Source: DATBGO01 sp050011895 (lineage in GTDB: Bacteria > Actinomycetota > Actinomycetes > Streptosporangiales > Streptosporangiaceae). From it: a DNA stretch of 64,000 nt. Both the position numbers and the translations under genes were made by a program. Numbering within the stretch: position 1 is the stretch's first letter; each line of letters opens with the position of its first letter. Under the pieces are notes generated by a model that searched no databases, was not told where the DNA came from, and was given only the letters and a program-made list of their open reading frames with translations. Below are positions 1-8,703 of this stretch, one piece after another. Location of the stretch: positions 1-64,000 of the forward strand of contig JBEKIF010000013.1 of the NCBI GenBank assembly GCA_050011895.1, written 5' to 3'.

Positions 1-701
1 CGCCCGTCGCGCATCATCGCCTCGACCGTGTAGGTCCGCCTGGCGCCGGGGAACCGCTCGCCTGCCGTCTTCTCGCCCGCGATCACCGGCATGGCGGCCA
101 CGTCCCTGGACACCTGCTCGTAGAGGTCGAGCGCGAGCAGGGTCTCCCGCATGGCGTCCGCCTCATCGACGTGCGCGGTGTGACCCTCCTGCCACAGGAA
201 CTCGGTGGTGCGAAGGAACATCCGAGGCCGCATCTCCCAGCGGACCACGTTCGCCCACTGGTTGAGCAGCAACGGCAGATCCCGGTACGAGCTGATCCAC
301 TTGGCCATCATCTCGCCGATGATCGTCTCCGAGGTCGGCCGGACTACCAGCGGTTCCTCAAGCTCCTTGCCGCCGGCGTGGGTGACGACCGCCAGCTCCG
401 GCGCGAAACCCTCGACATGCTCGGCCTCGCGCCGCAGGTAGCTCTCCGGGATCAGCAGCGGGAAGTAGGCGTTGACGTGACCGGTCTCCTTGATCCGCCG
501 GTCGATGTCGGCCTGCAACAGCTCCCACATCCGGTATCCGTAGGGGCGGATCACCATCGTGCCCCGGACCGGGCCGCGGTCCACCAGCTCCGCCTTGAAG
601 ACGACCTCGTTGTACCAGGCGGAGAAGTCCTCGCCCTGCGGGGTTACTCCGCGTTCATCGTGCGCCACACCCGGAGGATAGGGGATCACGCTTGGTGGCA
701 C
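1..701 (-). CDS. proS: Prolyl-tRNA synthetase, archaeal/eukaryotic type (5' part)
   Basis: Class II aminoacyl-tRNA synthetase charging tRNA-Pro in the cytoplasm. Only the N-terminal ~233 residues are present; the gene runs off the left edge of the window. The translation shows GVTPQGEDFSAWYNEVV near the start, the motif-1 region RPTSETIIGEMMAKW, and the motif-2 region RWEMRPRMFLRTTEF followed by WQEGHTAH. This pattern is typical of the short archaeal/eukaryotic-type ProRS that many actinobacteria use. An in-frame TGA lies just upstream. GTG at 701 is the farthest possible start and GTG at 689 is an alternative; neither has a strong ribosome site. The family assignment is secure and the exact start is not. 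Confidence 0.93.
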   Translation of the reverse strand, partial: MPPSVIPYPPGVAHDERGVTPQGEDFSAWYNEVVFKAELVDRGPVRGTMVIRPYGYRMWELLQADIDRRIKETGHVNAYFPLLIPESYLRREAEHVEGFAPELAVVTHAGGKELEEPLVVRPTSETIIGEMMAKWISSYRDLPLLLNQWANVVRWEMRPRMFLRTTEFLWQEGHTAHVDEADAMRETLLALDLYEQVSRDVAAMPVIAGEKTAGERFPGARRTYTVEAMMRDG

Positions 702-841
702 GCGCTGGTTTTCGCCTGCTCCGGCTCATCAGTGCGTCAGCTGCGAGAATCAGCCGGCGGTCTCCGCGAGCAGTCCGCCGAAGGTCCTGTGCGCTGGGAC
801 GTTGGTCCGTGGCGCGGTGGCCCTACCGGTAAGCCACATTG

Positions 842-879
842 CCGACCGCGACGTAATCTGGGCGATCCGTCGCGGTCGG
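842..879 (-). terminator. 12-bp perfect stem hairpin downstream of the MFS gene
   Basis: Arms CCGACCGCGACG (842-853) and CGTCGCGGTCGG (868-879) are perfect reverse complements around a 14-nt loop. The hairpin lies 45 bp past the stop codon of the MFS pump on its own strand and before proS. This fits an intrinsic-type terminator, although there is no U-tract, as is common in high-GC actinomycetes. Confidence 0.55.
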
Positions 880-923
880 TCACAGCTTTCAGCTCGTGGC
901 GTACCGCTCCAGTCCGGCAGACT

Positions 924-2534
924 CTAGGCCTCCTCGCTGGCCGGCGCGGCGGGCGCGCCGGGGCGGAAGAGCAGGGCGGCGAGCAGGGACCCGCCAGCGA
1001 ACATTGCGGCGGCCCACCAGAACGCGGTGGTGTAGCTGTGCACCTGGGCCAGTTCGGCAAGGGCGGGTGCCGGGTGGCCGCCGATCATCAGCCGGGGGCT
1101 GAGGTGGCTGGCCAGGTAGCTGGCCGCGGCGCCGGCCGCCACGGTGTTGAGCAGCGACGTGCCGATGGAGCCGCCGACCTGCTGGCCGGTGTTGACCATG
1201 GCCGATGCGGCGCCCGCGTCCCGCGGCGCCACGCCGGCGGTCCCGGTGTTCATCGATGGTGACATCACGAAGCCGAGGCCGGTGGATGCGAGCAGCAGGG
1301 GCGCCAGGACATCCGCCGGGTAGCTGGAGTGCACGCCGATCCGGGTCAGCCAGGCCAGCCCGGCGGCGGCGGCGAGCATGCCCGGCGCCACGAGCCACCT
1401 GGGGCCGGTGCGAGGCAGCAGCACGATGTTGGCCAGGTTGGCGCCGACGATGATCGCGCCGGCCATGGGCAGGAAGGCGACGCCGGCCATGACCGGGCTG
1501 AAGCCCAGGGTCTCCTGCAGGTAATAGGTGAGGAACAGGAAGATGCCGAACATGCCGGCGCCGGTGATGAGGATCGACAGGTAGGCGGCGGCCCGGTTGC
1601 GGTCCAGGACGATCCGCGGCGGCAGCAGCGGCTGGCGGACCCGCGTCTCGAGGTACCCGAACGCCGTCAGCAGCACCCCGCCTGCGGCGAGGAAGCCCCA
1701 CGTCGCTGGCGCGTGCCAGCCGTCGCTGGCCGCGTTGGAGAAGCCATAGACGATGCAGAACATGCCGCCGGCCTCGGCCACGAGCCCGGGCAGGTCCAGC
1801 CGCGGCCGTCGGCTGGCCGGCCGCCGGCGCAGCAGCACGACGGCGCCGGCGCCCGCGATCGCGGCGAACACGAGGTTGACGTACAGGCACCAGCGCCAGT
1901 CCAGGTACTGGGTCAGCAGCCCGCCGAGCAGCAGGCCGACTGCCCCGCCGGCGCCCGCGATAGCGCCGAAGACGCCGAACGCCTTTCCCCGGTCCTTCGT
2001 GCCTTCGAAGGTGGTGGTCAGCAGCGACAGCGCGGCCGGGGCGAGCAGCGCGCCGAAGGCGCCCTGGCAGGCGCGGGCGGCCACGAGCATGCCGAAGCTG
2101 CCCGCCGCGCCGCCGGCCGCGGACGCGGCGGCGAAGCCGATCAGGCCGGCGATGAAGGTTGCCTTGCGGCCGATCAGGTCGGTGAGCCGGCCGCCGGCCA
2201 GCAGCAGGCTGCCGAACGCGAGGGCATAGGCGGTGACCACCCATTGCCGTTCGGTGTTGGAGAAGTGCAGCGCCTGCTGGGCTGAGGGCAGGGCGATGTT
2301 CACGATCGTGGCGTCGAGCACGACCATCAGCTGGGCCAGGGCGACGACGGCCAGGATCAGCCAGCGCCGGGGGTCCGCGCCGGCCACCTCGGGTGCCGGG
2401 GCTACTCCCCGCGCTGGGCCGGGGGTGCCCACCAGGCCCGGCCGGTGCGATGCCACGGCCGGGCTGCCCTGGCTGGGCCGCGCGGCTGGTCCGGTCCGGG
2501 TGGGCGCTGGAATCTGTGCGGCGGCGTTGCTCAT
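924..2534 (-). CDS. MFS drug-efflux transporter, DHA2 (EmrB/QacA) family
   Basis: A 536-residue inner-membrane proton-antiport exporter with about 14 predicted membrane segments, the usual size for DHA2 pumps. The first membrane segment begins after a ~45-residue Pro/Ala-rich cytoplasmic tail and carries VVLDATIVNIALPS, the DHA2 signature. Motif A follows as GGRLTDLIGRK. The ATG start at 2534 is preceded by an AAGGA-type ribosome site about 8 nt upstream. A TetR regulator is transcribed divergently 98 bp away, with repeated inverted motifs in between, so the pump is probably repressed by that TetR and induced by a toxic ligand. Substrate cannot be predicted. Confidence 0.93.
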   Translation of the reverse strand: MSNAAAQIPAPTRTGPAARPSQGSPAVASHRPGLVGTPGPARGVAPAPEVAGADPRRWLILAVVALAQLMVVLDATIVNIALPSAQQALHFSNTERQWVVTAYALAFGSLLLAGGRLTDLIGRKATFIAGLIGFAAASAAGGAAGSFGMLVAARACQGAFGALLAPAALSLLTTTFEGTKDRGKAFGVFGAIAGAGGAVGLLLGGLLTQYLDWRWCLYVNLVFAAIAGAGAVVLLRRRPASRRPRLDLPGLVAEAGGMFCIVYGFSNAASDGWHAPATWGFLAAGGVLLTAFGYLETRVRQPLLPPRIVLDRNRAAAYLSILITGAGMFGIFLFLTYYLQETLGFSPVMAGVAFLPMAGAIIVGANLANIVLLPRTGPRWLVAPGMLAAAAGLAWLTRIGVHSSYPADVLAPLLLASTGLGFVMSPSMNTGTAGVAPRDAGAASAMVNTGQQVGGSIGTSLLNTVAAGAAASYLASHLSPRLMIGGHPAPALAELAQVHSYTTAFWWAAAMFAGGSLLAALLFRPGAPAAPASEEA

Positions 2535-2583
2535 TGTGCCGGTCCTTTCGGGTCCGCCGGGCCTGTATTTCCCGCAGCCTAAC

Positions 2584-2629
2584 GCAAGTTTGCAGTCTAG
2601 TGCAATATTGCTGCCTGATGTATACTTGC
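2584..2629. promoter_or_regulatory. Three evenly spaced TetR operator-like half-palindromes
   Basis: Three 10-bp sites start at 2584 (GCAAGTTTGC), 2602 (GCAATATTGC) and 2620 (GTATACTTGC), exactly 18 bp apart. The first two fit GCAA-NN-TTGC and the second is a perfect palindrome; the third keeps only the right half. The array fills the space between the MFS start and the TetR ATG. It probably binds TetR dimers on the same DNA face and overlaps both promoters. Confidence 0.6.
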
Positions 2630-2632
2630 GGC

Positions 2633-3241
2633 ATGCCAGAAGTGGGACTGAGAGAGCGCAGCAAGGCGCGCCGCCGGGCAGCGATCATCCGCGCCGCCTA
2701 CGAGCTGTTCGCCGAGCGCGGCTACGACGCGACCACGATTGCCGACATCGCCGAGGCGGCCGAGGTCTCGCCACGGACCGTCACGATGTACTTCCCGGCC
2801 AAGCAGGACATCGCGCTGTCCCGGTTCAGTGACGGGGTGGCCAGCCTGACCGACGCGATACGCGACCGGCGGCCCGGCGAGACGGTCCACGACGCCTTCG
2901 GCCGCTGGTTGCTGACCAGCCAGGCCGAGCCAGAAGAGCGCGAACTCTACCGGCTCGCGCGCCGCATGTTCGCCGCCAATCCCGACCTCGGGGCACTGCG
3001 CACAGCGCGGATGGCCGCCGCGGTGCGGGAAGGCGCGGCCATGATCGCCGCCGATACCGGCAGCCCCCCCGGCGCCATCGCGCCCCGGCTGGCGGCGGCC
3101 GCAGCCGCCGCGATCGCGATGGAGATCGTCGATACCGAACCGGGCGCAGAACGCGAGCAGGCCGTCGCCGCCGCGATGCGCTTCCTCGGGGCCGGGACCG
3201 CGGCGCTCCGATCACGGGCCGATCCCGCGGGCCTCCTCTGA
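2633..3241 (+). CDS. TetR/AcrR family transcriptional regulator
   Basis: A 202-residue repressor. Residues ~8-55 form the TetR helix-turn-helix: RAAIIRAAYELFAERGYDAT followed by TIADIAEAAEVSPRTVTMYF and PAKQDI. The remainder is an Ala-rich helical ligand and dimer domain. ATG at 2633 was chosen because the conserved N-terminus begins there. ATG at 2618 is possible, but it would lie inside the third operator-like site. No ribosome site is visible at 2633, so the message may be leaderless. It is divergent from the DHA2 efflux pump, the classic local-repressor arrangement. Confidence 0.92.
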   Translation: MPEVGLRERSKARRRAAIIRAAYELFAERGYDATTIADIAEAAEVSPRTVTMYFPAKQDIALSRFSDGVASLTDAIRDRRPGETVHDAFGRWLLTSQAEPEERELYRLARRMFAANPDLGALRTARMAAAVREGAAMIAADTGSPPGAIAPRLAAAAAAAIAMEIVDTEPGAEREQAVAAAMRFLGAGTAALRSRADPAGLL

Positions 3242-3250
3242 CGGACGCAG

Positions 3251-3266
3251 ATCAGCTCTGGCTGAT
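3251..3266. terminator. Small hairpin between convergent genes
   Basis: ATCAGC-TCTG-GCTGAT forms a perfect 6-bp stem with a 4-nt loop, located between the stops of the convergent TetR and acyl-CoA synthetase genes. It may serve as a weak bidirectional terminator. Position is the main support. Confidence 0.35.
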
Positions 3267-3286
3267 GCCGTGACCCCCTCAGGAGA

Positions 3287-4957
3287 TCAGGCGGTCTGGG
3301 TCTGGCTCGCGGCCTCAAGGCCCAGTTCGGTGATCGAAGCCTCCCGCATCTTGAACTTCTGCACCTTGCCGGTGATGGTCATCGGGAACTCGGTGGTGAA
3401 CCGGACATACCTCGGGATCTTGTAGTGTGCGATCTTGCCGGCGCAGTAGGCCCTGATTTCCTCCACGGTGAGCTCGGCGTCCGGACGCAGGCGCACCCAG
3501 GCGCAAAGTTCCTCGCCATATCGCTCATCCGGCACCCCGACGACCTGGACATCCTCGATCAGGGGGTGCGTGTAGAGGAATTCTTCGACCTCAGTCGGGT
3601 ACACGTTCTCGCCGCCCCGGATGACCATGTCCTTGATCCGCCCCACGATGTTGAGGTAGCCGGCCGGGTCCATGACGGCGAGGTCACCGGTGTGCATCCA
3701 CCGGGCGGCGTCGATCACCTCGGCGGTCTTCTCCGGCTCGTCCCAGTAGCCCAGCATCACGGAGTACCCGCGGGTGCACATCTCGCCCGGCGTCCCGCGC
3801 GGCAGCACCAGGCCGGTCTCCGGATCGGTCACCTTCACTTCGAGGTGCGGGTGCACGCGCCCGACGGTGGACACCCGGCGCTCCATGTCCTCATCGGCCT
3901 TGGTCTGGCAGGAGACCGGGGACGTCTCCGTCATCCCGTAGCAGATCGTTACCTCGGACATGTGCATCTCGCTGATGACCCGCTTCATCACCTCGACCGG
4001 GCAGGGCGAACCGGCCATGATCCCGGTACGCAGGGTCGACAGGTCGTAGCTGGCGAAGTCCGGCAGGGCGAGCTCGGCGATGAACATCGTCGGGACCCCG
4101 TAGAGCGATGTGCAGCGCTCAGCCTGGACGGCGTGCAGCGTCGCGGCTGGCTCGAAACTCGGGGCCGGGATCACGATGCAGGCGCCATGGGTGGTGCAGG
4201 CGAGGTTGCCGAGCACCATGCCGAAGCAATGGTAGAACGGCACCGGGATGCAGACCCGGTCCGCTGCCGTGTACCGGCACATCTCGCCGATGAAGAAGCC
4301 ATTGTTGAGGATGTTGTGGTGGGAGAGCGTGGCGCCCTTCGGGAAGCCGGTCGTGCCGCTGGTGTACTGGATGTTGATCGGATCGTCGAAGGACAGCCTC
4401 GCAGCCCGCTCCTGCAGGGCGCTGGATTCGGCGCCCGATTCCGCGCGGGCCGTCGTGCCGTCAGCGAGCAGCCGCTGCCACTCCGCCGTGCCTAGGTAGA
4501 TCACCCGCTCAAGTACGTCAAGGTCGCCGCGTACCTCGTTGATCATGCCGCGGTAGCTGCTGGACTTGAAGGACTCCGCGCTCACCAGCAGCCGGATCCC
4601 TGACTGGCGCAGCACGTACCCGAGTTCATGGCTGCGGTAGGCCGGGTTGATGTTGACCAGGATGACGCCGATTCGCGCAGTGGCGTACTGCAGCAGCACC
4701 CACTCGGCGCAGTTCGGGGCCCAGATGCCCACCCGGTCAGCGGCCTTGATGCCGAGGCCGAGCAGGCCGAGGGCCAGCGCGTCGCAGTCGGCGTCAAGCT
4801 GCGCGTAGGTCCAGCGGCGGCCGGTCGCCGTCTCCACTACGGCCTCACCATCGGGGTTGGCGGCGGCGACCCGCCGCAGGTTCTCCCCGATGGTCTCGCC
4901 CAGCAGCGAGATTGTCGAGGTTCCGTGGCTGTAGGAAAGCTCAGTTGCACCGGACAT
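3287..4957 (-). CDS. AMP-forming fatty acyl-CoA synthetase (FadD-like)
   Basis: A 556-residue ANL-superfamily enzyme that activates a carboxylic acid, probably a fatty acid, to acyl-AMP and then acyl-CoA. The phosphate-binding motif YTSGTTGFPKG is at residues 198-208, YGMTETSP at 340-347, the ATP-binding Asp in HTGD at 425, the hinge GRIKDMVIRGGENVYPTEVE at 439-458, and the catalytic Lys in TGKVQK at 531. All key residues are present and the length is normal. The start is preceded by GGAGGT with good spacing. The gene is divergent from the NfeD/SPFH pair and stands alone. Chain-length specificity is unknown. Confidence 0.93.
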   Translation of the reverse strand: MSGATELSYSHGTSTISLLGETIGENLRRVAAANPDGEAVVETATGRRWTYAQLDADCDALALGLLGLGIKAADRVGIWAPNCAEWVLLQYATARIGVILVNINPAYRSHELGYVLRQSGIRLLVSAESFKSSSYRGMINEVRGDLDVLERVIYLGTAEWQRLLADGTTARAESGAESSALQERAARLSFDDPINIQYTSGTTGFPKGATLSHHNILNNGFFIGEMCRYTAADRVCIPVPFYHCFGMVLGNLACTTHGACIVIPAPSFEPAATLHAVQAERCTSLYGVPTMFIAELALPDFASYDLSTLRTGIMAGSPCPVEVMKRVISEMHMSEVTICYGMTETSPVSCQTKADEDMERRVSTVGRVHPHLEVKVTDPETGLVLPRGTPGEMCTRGYSVMLGYWDEPEKTAEVIDAARWMHTGDLAVMDPAGYLNIVGRIKDMVIRGGENVYPTEVEEFLYTHPLIEDVQVVGVPDERYGEELCAWVRLRPDAELTVEEIRAYCAGKIAHYKIPRYVRFTTEFPMTITGKVQKFKMREASITELGLEAASQTQTA

Positions 4958-5115
4958 GACGCACCTCCGGAATCAGATCACCCCATCGTCCTCCGTGACA
5001 CATGCTGGTGGGAAGCCCGGCTGCTCAGCGCCGGTGCCCGGTCGGCCGTGCTGCGGCGGTGCCGATGGAGAGCTACTGTCAAAGTACCTTCCTACACGTT
5101 GGCCCCGGAGCGGCT

Positions 5116-5547
5116 ATGGGGATGTGGATCGGCTGGCTCATCGTGGCCGCGGTGCTGGGCGCTGCCGAGATCATGACGGCGACGCTGGCCTTCGGCTTAG
5201 TTGCCATCTCCGCCTTCGTTGCCGCCGGAGTCGGTTTTGCCGGCGGTAACGGGGCATTGCAGTTCGGCGCGTTCGCCGTCGCTTCTGCAGCCGGGCTCGG
5301 CATCGCCAGGCCGTTCGCGCTCCGGCATATCAGGCAGCCGCCGATGCTGCGCACCGGGACTGCGGCGCTGGTCGGCCGGCACGCGATCGTGCTGGACGAG
5401 GTCACCGGGCTCAGCGGGCGGGTCCGCATCGGCGGCGAGGAGTGGTCCGCGCGGTCCTACGACGAGACCCTGACCATTCCAGCGGGCTCCAAGGTCGATG
5501 TCATGCAGATCGAGGGCGCCACCGCCCTCGTGTACCCCCGGGAGTAG
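5116..5547 (+). CDS. NfeD-family membrane protein
   Basis: About 143 residues. Two or three N-terminal membrane segments (IGWLIVAAVLGAAEIM, then Ala/Gly-rich stretches to about residue 65) are followed by a soluble OB-fold-like domain containing GTAALVGRHAIVLDEVTG, GRVRIGGEEWSARS and IPAGSKVDVMQIEGATALVY. This is the usual NfeD layout. ATG at 5116 sits 5 nt after GGAG; ATG at 5122 is equally possible. The SPFH gene starts 2 nt after the stop and its ribosome site overlaps this gene's end, so the two are translated as a pair. NfeD proteins act with stomatin/flotillin partners in membrane microdomains. Confidence 0.85.
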   Translation: MGMWIGWLIVAAVLGAAEIMTATLAFGLVAISAFVAAGVGFAGGNGALQFGAFAVASAAGLGIARPFALRHIRQPPMLRTGTAALVGRHAIVLDEVTGLSGRVRIGGEEWSARSYDETLTIPAGSKVDVMQIEGATALVYPRE

Positions 5548-5549
5548 CC

Positions 5550-6554
5550 GTGGAAGTGGCCAGCCTGATCGTTGCCGCAGCCTTTGTCCTCATCATCGCC
5601 TTGCTGGCGGTCAAGACGGTGCGCATCGTGCCGCAGGCCCGCGCCAGGAACGTGGAGCGCCTCGGCAGGTATCGCAAGACGCTCGAGCCGGGGATGAACG
5701 TCATCATCCCGTTCATCGACCGGGTGAAGCCGCTGATCGACCTGCGCGAGCAGGTCGTGTCGTTCCTCGGCCAGCCGGTGATCACCGAGGACAACCTGGT
5801 CGTCAGGATCGACACCGTGCTGTTCTTCCAGGTCACCGACCCGCGGGCGGCTGACTACGAGATCGTCAACTACATCCAGGCGATCGAGCAGCTGACCGCG
5901 ACGATGCTCCGCAGCGTGATCGGCTCCATGGACCTGGAGGTTACGCTGACCTCGCGCGACAAGATCAACACGATGCTGCGCGGCGTCCTTGACGACGCCT
6001 CGGGCAAGTGGGGGATCCGGGTGACCCGGGTGGAGATCAAGGCGATCGACCCGCCGAAGAGCGTCATCGACGCGATGGAGAAGCAGATGCGGGCCGAGCG
6101 GGAAAAGCGCGCGGCGATCCTCACCGCTGAGGGCCTGAGGCAGGCGCAGATCCTCACCGCTGAAGGTGATAGGCAGGGCACCATATTGCGGGCTGAGGGC
6201 GACAAGCAGAGCGCGATCCTGCGGGCCGAAGGCCAGTCACAGGCGATCGGGACAGTCTTCCAGGCGATTCACGAGAACGATCCCGACCCCCAGCTGCTCG
6301 CCTACCAGTACGTCCAGGCCCTGCCCCAGATAGCGCAGGGCGCGGGCAGCAGCGTATGGATGATCCCGAACGAGGTGACCACCGCGCTGAAGACGCTGAG
6401 CTCGGCCTTTGAGCCAGCCTCCGGTGGCAGCGAGAAGTCCAGGGCGGACGGCCTGGGCCAGGCCATCCGCAAGTTCCCCGATCCAGGTAAGGGAGCAGCG
6501 GCCGTCCATCCCGAGGTGCCTGGCCAGGCACCGCCCGCTGAGCTCGAGAACTGA
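5550..6554 (+). CDS. SPFH/stomatin-like (QmcA-type) membrane protein
   Basis: 334 residues: one N-terminal membrane anchor (VASLIVAAAFVLIIALLAV), then an SPFH domain beginning VRIVPQARARNVERLGRY with PGMNVIIPFIDRV. A helical region follows, with the repeated heptad-like units ILTAEG, ILTAEGDRQ, ILRAEGDKQ and ILRAEGQSQ at about residues 190-230. The C-terminal tail is Gly/Pro-rich. GTG at 5550 is chosen because GGGAG at 5540-5544 precedes it and overlaps the NfeD stop. It should oligomerise as a membrane scaffold with the upstream NfeD protein. Confidence 0.9.
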   Translation: MEVASLIVAAAFVLIIALLAVKTVRIVPQARARNVERLGRYRKTLEPGMNVIIPFIDRVKPLIDLREQVVSFLGQPVITEDNLVVRIDTVLFFQVTDPRAADYEIVNYIQAIEQLTATMLRSVIGSMDLEVTLTSRDKINTMLRGVLDDASGKWGIRVTRVEIKAIDPPKSVIDAMEKQMRAEREKRAAILTAEGLRQAQILTAEGDRQGTILRAEGDKQSAILRAEGQSQAIGTVFQAIHENDPDPQLLAYQYVQALPQIAQGAGSSVWMIPNEVTTALKTLSSAFEPASGGSEKSRADGLGQAIRKFPDPGKGAAAVHPEVPGQAPPAELEN

Positions 6555-6570
6555 CCGGCCGCCCGCCCGG

Positions 6571-7443
6571 TCAGGGCCGGACCGCGAGGCCCAGGGTGAG
6601 CAGGGCGCCGAAGGCCAGCTGGAGCCGCCCGGTCTGGCCAAGCGCGGCGATCAGCCGGGGACCTGCCGCCCCGCCGCGCACCAGCCGGACGGGGGCCGCG
6701 GCGAACGGGGCGGCGGCGAAGGCGAGCAGGGTGAACGGAGCCACGGCGGCCATCGCTGCCGCAGCGCAGAACGGGAGCACGACACAGGCCGTGTACAGCA
6801 GCCGGGCCCGGTGATCCCCTAGCACCACGGCGAGGGTGCGCTTGCCTGCCAGCGTGTCGGAGGGGATATCCCGCAGGTTGTTGATCACCAGCAGCGCGCA
6901 GGCGAGCAGGCCGACCGGCACGGCGGCCGCGAACGCCAGCCAGGCCACCCGGCCCATCTGCACGTAAGCGGTCCCGGCCACGGCGGCGACGCCGAAGAAC
7001 AGGAAGACGGCCACCTCGCCCAGCGCGCGGTACCCGTACGGCCTGCTCCCGCCGGTATAGAACCATGCGGCGGCGACGGCGGCGGCGCCGATCGGCACCA
7101 GCCACCATGAGGTAACGGCGGCCAGCGCCAGCCCGGCCACGCAGGCGACCGCAAAGCAGCCGAGGGCAGCGACCAGGACCTGCCTGGGCCTGGCGAGCCC
7201 GGAGCCTACCAGCCTGACCGGGCCGACCCGGCGCTCGTCGGTACCGCGGATCCCGTCACTGTAGTCGTTGGCGTAGTTGACGCCGACCTGGAGCGCCAGC
7301 GCGACGAGGAGCGCCAGCACGGCCCGCCATGGCCAGAACCGGCCGTAGCCGAAGGCAACCCCAGAGCCGACGACCACCGGCACGATCGCGGCGGGCAGCG
7401 TGCGCGGCCGCGCGCCCGCTACCCAGTCCCGTGCTTCGGCCAC
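6571..7443 (-). CDS. menA: 1,4-dihydroxy-2-naphthoate polyprenyltransferase
   Basis: UbiA-family membrane prenyltransferase that attaches the polyprenyl tail to 1,4-dihydroxy-2-naphthoate in menaquinone synthesis. The first Asp-rich motif is NYANDYSDGIRGTDE and the second is NNLRDIPSDTLAGKRTL; seven to nine membrane segments are apparent. GTG at 7443 was preferred because the protein then begins VAEARDWVAGARPRTLPA, like other MenA proteins (290 residues), and an AAGGG site precedes it. The open frame extends to GTG at 7527 with unconserved sequence. It converges on the SPFH gene with only 16 bp between stops. No other men gene is adjacent. Confidence 0.93.
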   Translation of the reverse strand: MAEARDWVAGARPRTLPAAIVPVVVGSGVAFGYGRFWPWRAVLALLVALALQVGVNYANDYSDGIRGTDERRVGPVRLVGSGLARPRQVLVAALGCFAVACVAGLALAAVTSWWLVPIGAAAVAAAWFYTGGSRPYGYRALGEVAVFLFFGVAAVAGTAYVQMGRVAWLAFAAAVPVGLLACALLVINNLRDIPSDTLAGKRTLAVVLGDHRARLLYTACVVLPFCAAAAMAAVAPFTLLAFAAAPFAAAPVRLVRGGAAGPRLIAALGQTGRLQLAFGALLTLGLAVRP

Positions 7444-7536
7444 AGCCCGCCCTTCGTCGCTGATCGGCGGCTCAAAGACTATTCGGGGCCGGCCTGTCGC
7501 CAGCACGCCGGGTACGCGAGCGGGCACTGCGGCGGG

Positions 7537-7575
7537 CAGCCTGCCGGGCCAGCCTGCCGGGCCAGCCTGCCGGGC
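7537..7575. repeat. 13-bp tandem repeat, 3 exact copies
   Basis: CAGCCTGCCGGGC occurs three times head-to-tail between the menA start and the NERD gene stop. It is one of several short-period arrays in the intergenic DNA of this window. Confidence 0.75.
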
Positions 7576-7578
7576 CGG

Positions 7579-8586
7579 TTACCGAGCGGGCGGCAGCGCC
7601 TTGGCGGCGGCGGTATGGATCAGGTTGATCTGGCCAGCGTCCAGCCGCGCGGTTGTCTTCCTTGACTGGCGCCTGAAGTACTTGCGGAGCCGCCGGCCGG
7701 CGAATACATCGACATCACGGAGGCTGACAACGTTCCACGGGATCGTTGGCCCGTAGATCGCCATCGCGGGCCGGACGCTGATCTCAGTCCCGAGCGCGGA
7801 CCCCACCAGGATGCTGGCCTGCGTGGCCTCCCAGATGGCGTGCTCCAGGCGCTCTTCCTGCCCGAACGGGCCATGATACAGCCGTCCCGACGCGGCGGTG
7901 CGGACCGGCAGCCTGCGATCCCAGCGCTCCGAGTCCACCGCGAAAACGCCAGGCGGCCCGATTACGAGGTGATCGATGACGGAGTCGCTGCCTGGTATGG
8001 CGCGCGCGTTCAGCGCAACATAGCCAGCGGCCCTGAGCAGGGCGAGCCGGTGCTTGGTCCGCCGTTGCGCCGAGGTAACCCGGACGGAGGCGGGTATGAC
8101 CGAGGTGGTCCTTGACCGGTAGATGATGTCGGCGATGGCGACAACCGCCGCGGCCGTCAGTCCAAGTCGCCAGTCCAGCCAGATCGTGACGGCCACGCCA
8201 ACGGCGGTGGCGGCCAGTCCGCGGCCAATCCAGATCGGCAGCCGGGGATCTGACGCCAGCCCTGGGAAGATTGGCCGGGGCGCCGGAATGATGCTGCGCC
8301 TGGCCTGATCCCAGCGGCGGCCCCGGGCGCGGTCGGGTGTTTCGGCCGGGGCGTGGGACAGCTCTCCGGCCTGGGTCTGGGCCTGCGCTTCGGACAGGGC
8401 ACTGACCTGTCCGTCGGATAGGGCACTGAGCTGTGCGTCGGACAGCATCTGCTCCGGCGCTTCGGCCGATGGTGGCTCGGGTCCGGCCGTGGTGCCCTCG
8501 CGCATATCGGGCGCAGCCGCTATTCCGGCCGCGCTTGCCTCCGGTCCGGTTTCCTGGTCTTCATCTCTGCCGGCCTCCCGGTCCAT
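7579..8586 (-). CDS. NERD-domain membrane-associated protein
   Basis: A 335-residue protein. The first ~105 residues are hydrophilic and Pro/Ala/Glu-rich and include three 8-residue units (LSDAQLSA, LSDGQVSA, LSEAQAQT). Two hydrophobic segments at about residues 115-160 follow (GLAATAVGVAVTIWLDW; LTAAAVVAIADIIY). Then comes a nuclease-related NERD domain: ALNARAIPGSDSVIDHLVIG, then PPGVFAVDSERW. NERD domains resemble the restriction-endonuclease fold, but their activity here is unproven. Start ATG at 8586 lacks a clear ribosome site. The gene is divergent from the amidase gene. Confidence 0.75.
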   Translation of the reverse strand: MDREAGRDEDQETGPEASAAGIAAAPDMREGTTAGPEPPSAEAPEQMLSDAQLSALSDGQVSALSEAQAQTQAGELSHAPAETPDRARGRRWDQARRSIIPAPRPIFPGLASDPRLPIWIGRGLAATAVGVAVTIWLDWRLGLTAAAVVAIADIIYRSRTTSVIPASVRVTSAQRRTKHRLALLRAAGYVALNARAIPGSDSVIDHLVIGPPGVFAVDSERWDRRLPVRTAASGRLYHGPFGQEERLEHAIWEATQASILVGSALGTEISVRPAMAIYGPTIPWNVVSLRDVDVFAGRRLRKYFRRQSRKTTARLDAGQINLIHTAAAKALPPAR

Positions 8587-8602
8587 AACCCCGAGAGTAA
8601 CT

Positions 8603-8640
8603 GAATGACTGCACTGAGGACATGCATGTTAACTTCATTC
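8603..8640. promoter_or_regulatory. Nested inverted repeats in a divergent promoter
   Basis: GAATGA (8603-8608) and TCATTC (8635-8640) flank a perfect 10-bp palindrome ACATGCATGT (8620-8629) and GTTAAC (8628-8633). The block is AT-richer than its surroundings and lies between the divergent NERD and amidase genes, so it may hold an operator or promoters. Confidence 0.3.
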
Positions 8641-8703
8641 ACGCAAGGCAGCACCCGTGGCCATGCTGGACCCTGAGGCATCGCCCGTCTACCGTTCAGG
8701 AAC

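Noticed and set aside
889..3318. Arg/Pro-rich open frames opposite the MFS and TetR genes
   Set aside because: They are third-position GC shadows of the real genes, without domains or start signals.
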